Made by a program: the position numbers and the translations under genes
IMG/VR virus record: IMGVR_UViG_3300031227_000032
Coordinates: 1 to 64,000 of that record
Direction: 5' to 3' (one strand)
DNA length: 64,000 bases
From: a virus
Notes under the pieces: generated by a model
What the model was told of the DNA's origin: nothing
What the model saw: the letters and a program-made list of their open reading frames with translations, nothing else
The model's database searches: none
Shown: positions 1 to 7,988 of the stretch, piece by piece
How positions within the stretch are numbered: position 1 is the stretch's first letter
How the letters are laid out: each line of letters opens with the position of its first letter

Positions 1-155
1 TTATTCAGTGCCTCTATGCGATATTTGAGCGCCATGCTTGCAGAGCCGTACTCAAATGCCAGAGTGCACAGTTCACGCACCAGCTTTTCAATCTCAGCGT
101 GAATCTCAGCGCTAGTCATTCCGCCTCCAGCAGCCCCGATATGCACGTCAGCCAT
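1..155 (-). CDS. Hypothetical protein, 3' part outside window
   Basis: Partial gene running off the left edge; 51 codons are visible with no stop. The ATG shares one base with the TGA of the upstream gene (TGATG), with GGAGGG six bases before it. An in-frame second ATG at 119 also has a GGAGG, so the start could be 36 nt later. The visible part is an acidic amphipathic helix after a Gly-rich start. I recognise no family. Last visible member of the early minus-strand operon. Confidence 0.6.
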   Translation of the reverse strand, partial: MADVHIGAAGGGMTSAEIHAEIEKLVRELCTLAFEYGSASMALKYRIEALN

Positions 156-1747
156 CACTTGCCCTCCAGTTCGGCGATATCATCCGCCACGCCGCGAAGT
201 TCTTGGCATAGAATGGCAAACGCAGTACATGACATATTTCGGCTGAGACGCTCGGGTGCAGAGTGTAGACGCTGTACAATGAGGTCAATCGTCGGCTGGT
301 GCAGGTTCACCTTTGCGATAGTGCAGATGTGACGCGCTAGGTCTTCGGCAATGTTGACATGCACAGCGCCGTGCGGACATGGCGTGCCGACATTCTCATC
401 ATTATCGTGTGAACGAAAAACGAGATTGTCACCGTCACGATCAACATGTAGCAATCCAAAACTAGCTTCGTTGTCAGGCTTGTCCTGGCAGTCAGGGCAT
501 GGCACGTCTTTCCAGTGCTCACCTACCATTCGATAGATCGTCTTATTGTCACCGCACGTCTTGCACTTAGGCTTGGCTGTAGAGCTTTCATCTACACGTG
601 TAGATGGTTTGTCTACACCCGTGCGCATGTAATCCTGAAAGCGCTTAGATGCTGGCTGGGCGATGGTGGTCAGGTCAGCGGGTGTGGATGGTTCGGGTGC
701 ATCTGTCGCCATAGCCTCATTCGCACGTAAGCATGCGTCAACCTTGCCCTCGCCGTCACAACGCGGGCAGTAGCCATCCTGCAAATGTCCACGTTCAACG
801 GGGCACTGATCAGTATGCACAATCTGAGTAGTTCCGTTAGGCATTTTCATTCCGATCGTGACAGTGCGCAGTCCGTCAGCGTAATCAATGCCGTAAGTCC
901 ACTGTACACCAGCAACGTCCAGCAGGTGATAGCCAATCTCGGCAGTGCGTTCGCGCGTCAGGTGTACACCGTCACGATCACGGCCCTTCACTTTCCAAAA
1001 CAGGTACACGACTGATTGCACATTTTCACAATCGCTGTAAGCACTGGGCTCAACGCCGACTTGCTTCCAGTCATGCAATCCACACGGCCATCTCTTAGGC
1101 TCCGGCTCGGGTGCATCTGTAATCGTCACCTTGCGCTTGCCGTCAGTAACTACAGCTTCACCGTCGGGTATGTGTGAATTTGCGGTGAGGTTGACGCCGT
1201 ATAGTAACGGATTAGTCAGCAGTTCATGCAATTCAATACATCCGTCTATGACGGCATCTACCTCTTCCGCTTTCATATGATCTACACTGCAGATATTACG
1301 TTCGGCCTGTAGCTCAGCTACTCGCTTGCGCAGTACATGCACCTGCACCTTTGGCCTGCTGGCAATGGCGTGAATCTCAGCGGCAATCTGCGTGGCCAAC
1401 TCGGGATTGCTCGTGGACATGCTTTTGTACTTTTTCCACAAGCACTTAATACCGATACGGTTGCAATAATACGTGCTATTCGCAGCTTTGATCTTCAGCT
1501 CGCATCCGCCGTCAATCGCAGTGCGGATCGCTTCAATGTCACGATGCACGAAGTCACGCTCTGCTGTCGTGATGGCTGGTGCGGGCGTGGGCTCGACAGA
1601 TGCATACTCCAAGCTGTCCAACTCGGCCTGTAGTGGTTCTGCAATCTTGGCAGATATACACACTACGCTGTACCCGCCGTGCGCGATAGCATATTCATGC
1701 AAGGCATCAATCATCGTCCGTAGTTCATCTGCACGTGTGTTTGTCAT
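155..1747 (-). CDS. Large hypothetical protein with two CxxC zinc-binding clusters
   Basis: 530 residues; I do not recognise a family over its length. The C-terminal half has two DnaJ-like cysteine clusters: one near residues 315-340 (C-x(10-12)-CPRC-DGEGK-x-D-x-C) and one near 395-425 (CKTCG ... CPDC). Both look like zinc ribbons or zinc knuckles. The N-terminal third is predicted helical and rich in Glu and Lys. The start is an ATG overlapping the previous stop by 4 nt, with GAGG seven bases upstream. It lies at the distal end of the replication operon; a nucleic-acid-binding role is only inference from the zinc clusters. Confidence 0.75.
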   Translation of the reverse strand: MTNTRADELRTMIDALHEYAIAHGGYSVVCISAKIAEPLQAELDSLEYASVEPTPAPAITTAERDFVHRDIEAIRTAIDGGCELKIKAANSTYYCNRIGIKCLWKKYKSMSTSNPELATQIAAEIHAIASRPKVQVHVLRKRVAELQAERNICSVDHMKAEEVDAVIDGCIELHELLTNPLLYGVNLTANSHIPDGEAVVTDGKRKVTITDAPEPEPKRWPCGLHDWKQVGVEPSAYSDCENVQSVVYLFWKVKGRDRDGVHLTRERTAEIGYHLLDVAGVQWTYGIDYADGLRTVTIGMKMPNGTTQIVHTDQCPVERGHLQDGYCPRCDGEGKVDACLRANEAMATDAPEPSTPADLTTIAQPASKRFQDYMRTGVDKPSTRVDESSTAKPKCKTCGDNKTIYRMVGEHWKDVPCPDCQDKPDNEASFGLLHVDRDGDNLVFRSHDNDENVGTPCPHGAVHVNIAEDLARHICTIAKVNLHQPTIDLIVQRLHSAPERLSRNMSCTAFAILCQELRGVADDIAELEGK

Positions 1748-2289
1748 GCTGATTCCTCGCTTGTGTTCGCCTCAAAGCACGCGATGGCTTCTGGCAGATC
1801 ATCCCACGGAATCGGATCATCGGAACCGCCAGTGTCGTCAACCGTAAATAGCTGCCACTGATTTTGGTTTGGCTGGGCGGCGTAATACTGACCACCATGC
1901 TTTAGCGCATATAGCCATCGATTCTCGCAACCCTCAATCTTGCCCTTGCCAATCCATACCCAATCAGCAGGCTCATCACCTAACCCATCAGCCCATGCCC
2001 TAACCTCAGTGTCAATCCGCTTGCACTCAGCGTCATAGTCCTGGTCAGGCAGGATGATGTACTGTCCATCATGTTCATCCCACGGGCAGTAGAACTTATA
2101 TCCCAGCCCCTCCATAATGTCCGTGAAGATTGCCCATGCGCCGCTCGTAACGTCTGAACCACACTCGGATTCAAAGTCCAAACTAAGCTGATCGGTGTTA
2201 TCAGATAAGCTATGTTCACCGTCCAGATAAAAGCCCACCAGCAGATATGCCAGCGCATTGTCAATGTCGTTTACTAAGATTCCGTACAT
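1744..2289 (-). CDS. Hypothetical acidic protein
   Basis: 181 residues, strongly acidic and rich in Trp and Tyr. The chosen ATG at 2289 has AAGGAG five bases upstream; an in-frame GTG lies 6 nt earlier. The stop overlaps the next start by 4 nt, so translation is coupled. No family recognised. Its composition (Trp/Asp/Tyr-rich, about 150-190 aa) resembles several other unknown proteins of this operon, such as those at 6100-6558 and 10095-10451. Confidence 0.65.
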   Translation of the reverse strand: MYGILVNDIDNALAYLLVGFYLDGEHSLSDNTDQLSLDFESECGSDVTSGAWAIFTDIMEGLGYKFYCPWDEHDGQYIILPDQDYDAECKRIDTEVRAWADGLGDEPADWVWIGKGKIEGCENRWLYALKHGGQYYAAQPNQNQWQLFTVDDTGGSDDPIPWDDLPEAIACFEANTSEESA

Positions 2290-2291
2290 AG

Positions 2292-2492
2292 TCACTCCTT
2301 ATCCGGTGCGTATTCCACACTAACGGGCCTAAACTCGCGGATCATTCGTCCGTCCGTCAGATGCACGTCATAGAACCACCTATCACCATCACCACGGGCA
2401 GCGTGCTCAGTGATACTAACTACATGATCGACTCCAGCAAAGTAGAACGCTTCCTCATCTGCATCCATCACAACTAGCTTTTCAATCTTCAC
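2292..2492 (-). CDS. Small hypothetical protein
   Basis: 66 residues if translation begins at the GTG at 2492, which lies one base after the upstream TGA and has GGTGAG about five bases before it. A longer ATG start at 2516 would overlap the upstream gene by 23 nt and has no good ribosome binding site. Predicted beta-rich (one small barrel-like domain), with the pattern EEAFYFAGVDHVVSI then WFYDVHLTDG. No family recognised. Confidence 0.6.
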   Translation of the reverse strand: MKIEKLVVMDADEEAFYFAGVDHVVSITEHAARGDGDRWFYDVHLTDGRMIREFRPVSVEYAPDKE

Positions 2493-2493
2493 A

Positions 2494-3186
2494 TCACTCA
2501 CCTGCCTTGATAACATTACTCAGCATCAGCGCAACATGCTCACGGTGCATTTGATCGAGCGATTCATCATCACTACAACTCACCGTAATCGTCGCGTCAT
2601 TTCGCACTTCGACAGCCACGCGAACATCGTAGTGATAGTAGCTGAATTTCATCGACTTCACCGTTTGACCTGTCAGCATATCATCGTGTAGGCGGTTATC
2701 AATCGACTTCGCGTTAAACTGCCCAATGAGGTTATCGCTGTAATGCTTCTGGATAACGCATCCTGCAAACTGCGCGGTATTCTGAGCTTCCAGCAACGCA
2801 TCAGACCACGCCTTGAGGTCGATACACAGTGGTTCGATCATCAGCTCACAGCCAGCAGCCTTACACACGTCAGCCAGCACTGCGAAGTCACGCGCGCCGC
2901 CGTATGTCTGCGCAATGTTGGTATCCATGTTCAGCGTGAAAAATAGACTGCTATACTTGAATTGCATCTCGCGGATCAGCACGCCCTTATCCTCATCGAA
3001 CATCGGCACTTCACGTTCTTTGCGCGTGATAATCTCAACGCTCAGCGTATTGTTATCAACGTCAGCACCAGTAACATGTACCTCAGAGTTCATTCCGAAG
3101 CTGATACCGCGCAGGCGTTCAGCGATGTTGTGAATGCTCACAGGATCAATGCCGGTGAATGTCGCGTGTGTAGTTTTAAGTTGCAT
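2494..3186 (-). CDS. Hypothetical protein, alpha/beta
   Basis: 230 residues. I chose the ATG at 3186, two bases after the upstream TAA with GGAGG ten bases before it; an upstream ATG at 3210 would overlap the previous gene. Mixed alpha/beta composition with alternating hydrophobic strands and no transmembrane segment or clear catalytic motif. No family recognised. It sits between two small acidic proteins directly downstream of the promoter at 3452-3479 and is probably a highly expressed early protein. Confidence 0.65.
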   Translation of the reverse strand: MQLKTTHATFTGIDPVSIHNIAERLRGISFGMNSEVHVTGADVDNNTLSVEIITRKEREVPMFDEDKGVLIREMQFKYSSLFFTLNMDTNIAQTYGGARDFAVLADVCKAAGCELMIEPLCIDLKAWSDALLEAQNTAQFAGCVIQKHYSDNLIGQFNAKSIDNRLHDDMLTGQTVKSMKFSYYHYDVRVAVEVRNDATITVSCSDDESLDQMHREHVALMLSNVIKAGE

Positions 3187-3188
3187 GG

Positions 3189-3431
3189 TTATTCGGCCTC
3201 CTGACCGCAAATTTCTGCCTCAATTTTGGCAACTTCGGCGTCATGCTCGCGGACTGACAGAAATGCACACAGACCGATACCCCACGCCAACGCAACTTCT
3301 TGCACGTCCATGCTGTTGTCTGTAGCTTCATTTGACATATCCTCAAACAGATCATCCCATGCCGCATCATCCAGTGTATTGCCTGGAATATCAGACTCGC
3401 TACAACCTGATGGTAAATTAAATCCTGTCAT
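3189..3431 (-). CDS. Small acidic hypothetical protein, first gene after a promoter
   Basis: 80 residues, very acidic (many Asp and Glu, ending in EAE). The start is the ATG at 3431, with AAGGAG eight bases upstream; a TTG 6 nt earlier is unlikely. First gene behind a consensus promoter (3452-3479), so the transcript has a leader of roughly 15 nt. No family recognised; size and charge suit a DNA mimic or host-protein inhibitor, but nothing specific shows this. Confidence 0.65.
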   Translation of the reverse strand: MTGFNLPSGCSESDIPGNTLDDAAWDDLFEDMSNEATDNSMDVQEVALAWGIGLCAFLSVREHDAEVAKIEAEICGQEAE

Positions 3432-3451
3432 ATTCAAATCTCCTTTGCTAC

Positions 3452-3479
3452 ATTATACCGCGTATTTCGGGAATGTCAA
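3452..3479 (-). promoter_or_regulatory. Sigma-70 promoter
   Basis: Minus-strand TTGACA (3474-3479), 16-nt spacer, perfect TATAAT (3452-3457). It lies in the 40-nt gap after dnaB and drives the genes at 3431 and below. Confidence 0.85.
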
Positions 3480-3480
3480 G

Positions 3481-4956
3481 CTATTCGGCATATTTTCTGG
3501 CTGCTGGCGCGAACATGCCCAGCGCGGGTATCCAGGCCATCGTCACGGTGTCCGTCGGGCCGTTGCGGTTTTTGCTGACAATCACCTCTAAGCTGTCAAT
3601 CTGCATATGTCCGCATTGATCACACCTGCCCGCCACATAGAAACCGTGGCACTGTGAGCACTGCTGCGCAACCTGTTTATCATAGTAGCTCTTACGGTGT
3701 AGGAACATCACTACGCTTGCGTCATGCTCGATAGCGCCGCTCTCACGCAGGTCTGACAGTTCAGGTCGTCTATCACGCTGCCCCGATTCTGCGCGCTTTA
3801 GCTGGCTGAGCACGACTACCGGTATCTTTAGGTCACGCGCAAGCTCTTTCAGCCCACGGCTCATACTGCTAACTTGCTGCTCACGGTTCGGAATGTTTGG
3901 CGGCGAGATAAGCTGCAGGTAGTCAACAATCACTAGCCCGATATGATGCTTGATATGATGCTGACGTGCGATGGATTTCAGCGATCCGATGTTCACCGTT
4001 ACATCACTCAGATACAGCGGTAACTTTCGGGTATCCTGCGCTGCAATCTTCAACGCCTCCCAACCGTCGCCGTCAGGGATATTGCCGGTCTGCATTTGTG
4101 TGTTTGATATGCCGTCCGCTTTTTGCGTTTGCCGATTGGTATGATGTGAACCCAGACTCAGCAGACGTTCTGTCAACTGATCAGCACCCATCTCTAGGCT
4201 GAATGCCAGCACGGGAACGCCTAGCGCGGCGACGTTACGCGCAATGTTGAAAGCGAACGCCGTCTTGCCCATCGAAGTGCGAGCGGCAATGATAGTAACT
4301 TCCGTCGGCTTAAATCCAGTGCAAATCTGATCTAAGTCTTTGTATCCAGCAGGCAATCCCGCGCTGATCGGCACTGGCTTACCGGTAGATATACACTCTT
4401 GGCAAGTGTCCCGACGCTCATTCAACCCAGCGAAATACTCATCAACCGCTTGCTTGATATGCACCGTACCGGACGGACACATTGACCGTGATAGGTTGAT
4501 AACCGTCTGCTCAGCTTGTTCCATGATCTGCAGATCGGACATTTCCTGCCGATAGCACTCTTCGATGATCTGAGTACATCCGCGAATCAGCGCGCGCAAG
4601 TGTGCTTTTGATGCTAGCTTTTTAGAATGATACTCAACGCTGGCTGCGCTCGGGACGCTATTTAACATTGCCAGTACGACTGCCGCGCCGCCGACCTGCT
4701 CCAGCAAACCACGGGAGCGCAACTCATCTAGCACCATATCGCTGTCAGGCGGTGTGCCGCGCTCGTGTAGTTCGCCCATCATTTCAAAGATAACGCCGTG
4801 TCCGTCCAGATAGAATGATTCTTTGCTGAGAATATCAGACGCAACCTGATATGCGTTCTTTGGCTCTAACATTATGCCGCCCAGCACACACATTTCAAGC
4901 TCGATGTTTTGCGGTGGGGTACGCTCTACGCTAAATTTGGGATCACGTGGCATCAT
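3481..4956 (-). CDS. dnaB: Replicative DNA helicase, DnaB family
   Basis: 491 residues, a normal DnaB length. It unwinds DNA at the phage fork as a ring hexamer, 5' to 3'. The N-terminal all-helical domain spans about 15-160. The RecA-like C-terminal domain has Walker A ARTSMGKT (225-232), Walker B LVIVDYLQ (341-348) and the arginine-finger region around RRPELSDLRESGAIEHDAS (397-414). Odd feature: a zinc-ribbon insertion with CSQC (433-436) and CDQC (445-448) between the last core strands, unlike bacterial DnaB. Start at 4956 (ATG ATG) with GGGGGTGG just upstream, overlapping the previous gene by 14 nt. It follows an initiator-like gene, the usual initiator-loader-helicase order. Confidence 0.95.
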   Translation of the reverse strand: MMPRDPKFSVERTPPQNIELEMCVLGGIMLEPKNAYQVASDILSKESFYLDGHGVIFEMMGELHERGTPPDSDMVLDELRSRGLLEQVGGAAVVLAMLNSVPSAASVEYHSKKLASKAHLRALIRGCTQIIEECYRQEMSDLQIMEQAEQTVINLSRSMCPSGTVHIKQAVDEYFAGLNERRDTCQECISTGKPVPISAGLPAGYKDLDQICTGFKPTEVTIIAARTSMGKTAFAFNIARNVAALGVPVLAFSLEMGADQLTERLLSLGSHHTNRQTQKADGISNTQMQTGNIPDGDGWEALKIAAQDTRKLPLYLSDVTVNIGSLKSIARQHHIKHHIGLVIVDYLQLISPPNIPNREQQVSSMSRGLKELARDLKIPVVVLSQLKRAESGQRDRRPELSDLRESGAIEHDASVVMFLHRKSYYDKQVAQQCSQCHGFYVAGRCDQCGHMQIDSLEVIVSKNRNGPTDTVTMAWIPALGMFAPAARKYAE

Positions 4957-5203
4957 TATCCACCCCCAGTTCTCTGGCGATCAAATTGATTTTCCCTGCA
5001 GTAATTTTGTAAAGAAAACTCCCCTCAGTGGCAAGTGAAAGATCATCAGTGTAAGCTGCCATCAACGCTTCAATCACGGCCAATGTGCGTGGGAGCGGTA
5101 GTGATGGCGCAACATTCGGGATCATGGCGCGCACTTTATCTGTCTCTGAGCGACGAAACACCAACCACCGCTGTATCGCTTTCATTTGCTGTTGCGTGGT
5201 CAT
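4943..5203 (-). CDS. Small helical hypothetical protein upstream of dnaB
   Basis: 86 residues, mostly helical, start ATG at 5203 with GGGAG eight bases upstream. It overlaps dnaB by 14 nt and shares ATGA with the 25-codon gene above it. A position between initiator and helicase is where phages often carry helicase loaders, but there is no P-loop and no recognisable loader motif, so a loader or helicase-associated role is inference only. Confidence 0.65.
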   Translation of the reverse strand: MTTQQQMKAIQRWLVFRRSETDKVRAMIPNVAPSLPLPRTLAVIEALMAAYTDDLSLATEGSFLYKITAGKINLIARELGVDNDAT

Positions 5204-5277
5204 CGGATCAACTCCCGTGGCTTGACTGTTGGTAGGTGCGGTGTCCGATCTATGCTGAATTCTGGATCTCTAGTCAT
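5200..5277 (-). CDS. 25-residue peptide resembling the N-terminus of DnaB
   Basis: A 25-codon frame coupled at both ends by overlaps: its ATG overlaps the TAG of the initiator-like gene, and its TGA overlaps the ATG of the next gene. The peptide begins MTRDPEFSIDRTP, against MMPRDPKFSVERTP at the start of DnaB 300 nt downstream; the DNA is also visibly similar over about 35 nt. No strong ribosome binding site of its own. It may be a real micro-protein that competes with or contacts DnaB, or a relic of a duplication of the dnaB 5' end. Confidence 0.5.
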   Translation of the reverse strand: MTRDPEFSIDRTPHLPTVKPRELIR

Positions 5278-6100
5278 CGAATATCACCGTCCCGTCTGAT
5301 GCAAGTTCGTATCCTGGTCTGCGCTCAATGCGCGGTTCGTCGTCAGGCTTGCGCTGATTGCCGTGGTTTCTAGCAGCGGTCAGAACGTAATTGTGATTAT
5401 CAGCCGGACACTTGCACGCCTGCTGGAATCCGTAGCAAATAGCATCTTCGGATAGCTGGCTAGCGAGAATTGGTTTCAAGTGTCCAAGCAGAACCGATGC
5501 CGCTACCCGTCCGCTCTTGCGTTTCTCTGCGCACATCGCCTTAAATGCTTTCCAGTTATCCAGCAGTTTCGGGCTGAGTCCTGATTCCAATTCTCGAAGT
5601 TGAACATCCACCGGCGGTTCGTCAGAATCGCTATTGATCTGTTCTGTTTTGATTTGTTTTGATATGATCTGTTCTGTTCTGTTAAGACCACCCCCATTAT
5701 ACCCCGTTACCACCCCGTCTGAATCATACATCGCGTGAACGTCATTTACCAAGTCCGGAGCCTTATTACTATACTGAATGCGAATTTTATCAAGCGCGTT
5801 TTTCAGATTATTCCCCTTTATACCGAGTCGCTGATGATATATTCCGCGTATTGCCCAGACAATTTCACCCTGTATTTTCACCTTGCCATCCGCTACAAAG
5901 TCAGCTAGTATTTCATCTATGCGCACCATTGGCAGCTTCATTCTGATAGGCCACATGACAGGGTTACGCTCAGCGAAACTGTGACCGTTAGCAAAGTCAG
6001 GGCCATAAATCAGATAGTGCCATACCTGATGATGTTCAAGGTCAAGACTCAATACCCACGGATCATCCCAACCTGCTGTACTTGCAGTAACAAATTCCAC
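5270..6100 (-). CDS. Replication initiator-like protein (O/DnaD-like position)
   Basis: 276 residues. The N-terminal 110 residues look like a winged-helix DNA-binding domain with the W-x-RMKLP ... GKVKIQGEIVWAI pattern seen in phage replication proteins. A low-complexity Gln/Glu/Asn linker follows (about 140-160), then a helical C-terminal domain (about 170-245) of DnaD-like character, and an acidic tail. Start is a GTG at 6100 with GAGGGG eight bases upstream. Repeats in the linker DNA (see the origin entry) and the position just above dnaB support an initiator role, as with lambda O. The family assignment is by context, not a diagnostic motif. Confidence 0.65.
   Translation of the reverse strand: MEFVTASTAGWDDPWVLSLDLEHHQVWHYLIYGPDFANGHSFAERNPVMWPIRMKLPMVRIDEILADFVADGKVKIQGEIVWAIRGIYHQRLGIKGNNLKNALDKIRIQYSNKAPDLVNDVHAMYDSDGVVTGYNGGGLNRTEQIISKQIKTEQINSDSDEPPVDVQLRELESGLSPKLLDNWKAFKAMCAEKRKSGRVAASVLLGHLKPILASQLSEDAICYGFQQACKCPADNHNYVLTAARNHGNQRKPDDEPRIERRPGYELASDGTVIFDD
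5630..5690. other. Candidate origin of replication inside the initiator gene
   Basis: Two direct copies of TGATCTGTTCTGTT (about 5635 and 5665), the second continuing with another CTGTT, separated by an A+T-rich stretch of TTGATTTGTTTTGATATGA. They encode the Gln/Asn linker of the initiator-like protein. Iterons inside the initiator gene are the arrangement of lambda ori. Based on repeat pattern and location only. Confidence 0.45.
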
Positions 6101-6558
6101 TATTCACGCCCCTCCGCGATATGCTCTGCTAGCATGTGTGCATTTTGTAGCGCGGTGATTAAACCTGGCACGTCCTGAATGTGATCTAGGCTAGGGTAAT
6201 GTGACCCAGTGCCAGTGTACACTTCAGGCACGCCATCCTCTATGCGTACCTCTACACCAAAGTCGCCGCCGTCCTCATCCCACACGTAATATGTATTTGC
6301 ATCATGGCGACGCAGATTCGGCACTGTGATTGCTTTCCACACATCATCAGCATCACTCCACCCGTTAGGCGGATAGATGGGGCTGTGTGCATCTGGATTG
6401 AAGTTTTGATATGGGTCGTGGTCTACCCAGTTAATCGCAACGTGCGGTGCTGGTATTAGGGCTGGATAAAACAGCTCGCCATACCGCCGCCCGTCCGTCA
6501 CAATCCACCCTGGCGACGGGGTAATACGCTTGCCGAGTAGTTCATCATTCCATTTCAT
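6100..6558 (-). CDS. Hypothetical protein, paralogue of the product at 14774-15295
   Basis: 152 residues, rich in Trp, Pro, Tyr and Asp. The C-terminal 22 residues (GLITALQNAHMLAEHIAEG) match those of the protein at 14774-15295 (ELITALQNAQVLAARIKAG), and both have an IYPP motif further upstream. Start ATG at 6558 with GGAG seven bases upstream. The shared helix at the C-terminus may be an interaction tail. Function unknown. Confidence 0.65.
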   Translation of the reverse strand: MKWNDELLGKRITPSPGWIVTDGRRYGELFYPALIPAPHVAINWVDHDPYQNFNPDAHSPIYPPNGWSDADDVWKAITVPNLRRHDANTYYVWDEDGGDFGVEVRIEDGVPEVYTGTGSHYPSLDHIQDVPGLITALQNAHMLAEHIAEGRE

Positions 6559-6760
6559 TGTGTATCTCCTCTGACGATCTGTAATCCAATCGCAGCCTAA
6601 TCTTTACTTCGCCTGCAGGGTTAAGCTCCGTCATGCGGTCAATGATTTCCTGCACTGTGACGTTGGTACGAAACAACATCTCGACACTATGCTCCCATAA
6701 TTTGTCATCAGTCCGCGCCGCGATTGCTTTCACTACGCCCGTATAGTAACGCTTATCCAT
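6545..6760 (-). CDS. Small hypothetical protein
   Basis: 71 residues, basic N-terminus (MDKRYYTG) and acidic C-terminus. The ATG at 6760 is chosen for its GGAGG five bases upstream; ATG at 6763 is equally possible. The 3' end overlaps the next gene by 14 nt. No family recognised. Confidence 0.6.
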   Translation of the reverse strand: MDKRYYTGVVKAIAARTDDKLWEHSVEMLFRTNVTVQEIIDRMTELNPAGEVKIRLRLDYRSSEEIHNEME

Positions 6761-6858
6761 CATTCCCTCCATCGCTCATACAATATATACCCAAAGACGC
6801 ACGCCGTCAGCACGATCAGCCAGAATAGCAGCCATCCATAATCAGCGTCCACGCTCAT
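6760..6858 (-). CDS. Small membrane protein, 32 aa
   Basis: 32 codons: a short acidic N-terminus (MSVDAD), one strongly hydrophobic segment of about 20 residues (WLLFWLIVLTACVFGYIL) and a charged C-terminus (ERWRE). GAGGTG lies about seven bases before the ATG, and its TGA overlaps the start of the next gene. A single-span membrane peptide; role unknown. Confidence 0.6.
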   Translation of the reverse strand: MSVDADYGWLLFWLIVLTACVFGYILYERWRE

Positions 6859-6863
6859 GGTAT

Positions 6864-6892
6864 CACCTCACGTTACATCATATCATAGATTC
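6864..6892 (-). promoter_or_regulatory. Possible weak promoter
   Basis: On the minus strand a TATGAT-like -10 lies about 20 nt upstream of the gene at 6858, but only a poor -35 (GCGACT-like) at 17-nt spacing. It is in the only gap between 6858 and 6903. Low confidence. Confidence 0.3.
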
Positions 6893-6902
6893 GCGGAAAA
6901 TG

Positions 6903-7271
6903 CTAGTCGCCCTGCGCCGATAGGGTGATGTATAGCTCTGCTAGTGCATCTGCTAACTCAGGTTTGCGCATTAAACTCCAGCCTGGGTCTGGGTGATCAT
7001 TATCAACCTGGTACACGACAGCGCCATCATCATTTTGACTCATGTAGATAGTGCTGTCCCAGCCAAACCGCTCACGGATCGCCGCTATCAGTTCGTCTGA
7101 GTTGTATATCTTGTATTCTGTCGCGTGCGCCCAATACGCATCACCATCGCCACCAAAATCTTCATAGCTACGAAATATCTTACCGTCTTCACGATACAGC
7201 AAGTCGCCATACTGTAGCCATTGTTCAATACCAGATGAACGTAAGCGCTCGCATGCGTCCAGTGATAGCAT
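6903..7271 (-). CDS. Hypothetical protein, paralogue of the product at 11631-11960
   Basis: 122 residues. It shares the start MLSL-x2-C-x2-L and an NSDELI-x2-(I/L) block with the 109-residue product at 11631-11960, so the two are likely paralogues. Start ATG at 7271 overlaps the upstream TAA by one base (TAATG), with GGAGG seven bases upstream. Unknown function; small soluble alpha/beta protein. Confidence 0.65.
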   Translation of the reverse strand: MLSLDACERLRSSGIEQWLQYGDLLYREDGKIFRSYEDFGGDGDAYWAHATEYKIYNSDELIAAIRERFGWDSTIYMSQNDDGAVVYQVDNDHPDPGWSLMRKPELADALAELYITLSAQGD

Positions 7272-7777
7272 TAGGTGGCCTCCAATGTGTATTTGTACTG
7301 CTGATTGTCTGGGTGCTTATAGTTGAATAGACATGCACTAAAAGCTGCACGTGCATGTGTGGAATTGAGCAGTGTGTTGCGCCCTGTTTTGTGGCCCATC
7401 TGCTTGAGACAATCGTTCAGCCACTTATCCTGATTGCCCTTGGTGAATGGTTTACGGCCTAGCTGTTGCAGGATCACACGTCTAGGCGGGATATACACGG
7501 CAATGTGCATCTGTGTGAGTCTATCGGCAATGATGGCAGCAGTGCGGATACATGCGTCAATGTCAGGCCCGCCCATTTTCGGGATAGTGTAGGGCCACTC
7601 GATGATAGCTATATCAGGCGTGAATGTATAGTGATATTCAATGCCGATGAGCGTAACGTACTCGCCGTGATTATCGAAATCAATGTTGCCCGTATTGTCC
7701 ATATCACCATTGCACAGATGCACACCATAGCTATCCGCTATCGTCTTGCCAGGGTCAACGCCGAGTATGTTACTCAC
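7271..7777 (-). CDS. RuvC-like Holliday-junction resolvase / RNase H-fold nuclease
   Basis: 168 residues, the size of bacterial RuvC. It would cut branched DNA before packaging or during recombination. ILGVDPGK (4-11) supplies the first catalytic Asp; the second acid is in IAIIEWP (57-63). The C-terminal helix THARAAFSACLF (142-153) is in the right place but has His and Arg where RuvC has acids, so the metal site may differ. Start is a GTG at 7777 with GAGGAA seven bases upstream. Fold assignment is fairly sure; the exact substrate is not. Confidence 0.7.
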   Translation of the reverse strand: MSNILGVDPGKTIADSYGVHLCNGDMDNTGNIDFDNHGEYVTLIGIEYHYTFTPDIAIIEWPYTIPKMGGPDIDACIRTAAIIADRLTQMHIAVYIPPRRVILQQLGRKPFTKGNQDKWLNDCLKQMGHKTGRNTLLNSTHARAAFSACLFNYKHPDNQQYKYTLEAT

Positions 7778-7988
7778 GTGTATATTCCTCCAGTGCTTTC
7801 AAGCCATCAGGTGTAATTACATCGCACGCAAGTTCACCGAACGTAATGTATTCAGCGTCCAGGGCGTCCATATCACCGCCTGACGCAACGAAAGCGTCTA
7901 CAGCGTCCGCATATGCACGTGTAGCTTTTTCCTGTGCAATCACCGCCTGCAGTACGGCAGCTTCGACGTCTGATATGCACTTACTCAT
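7770..7988 (-). CDS. Small helical hypothetical protein
   Basis: 72 residues, mostly helical, acidic. The ATG at 7988 is chosen because GGGAG lies six bases before it and it overlaps the upstream stop; a longer frame from 8045 would overlap the upstream gene heavily. No family recognised. Confidence 0.6.
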   Translation of the reverse strand: MSKCISDVEAAVLQAVIAQEKATRAYADAVDAFVASGGDMDALDAEYITFGELACDVITPDGLKALEEYTRE

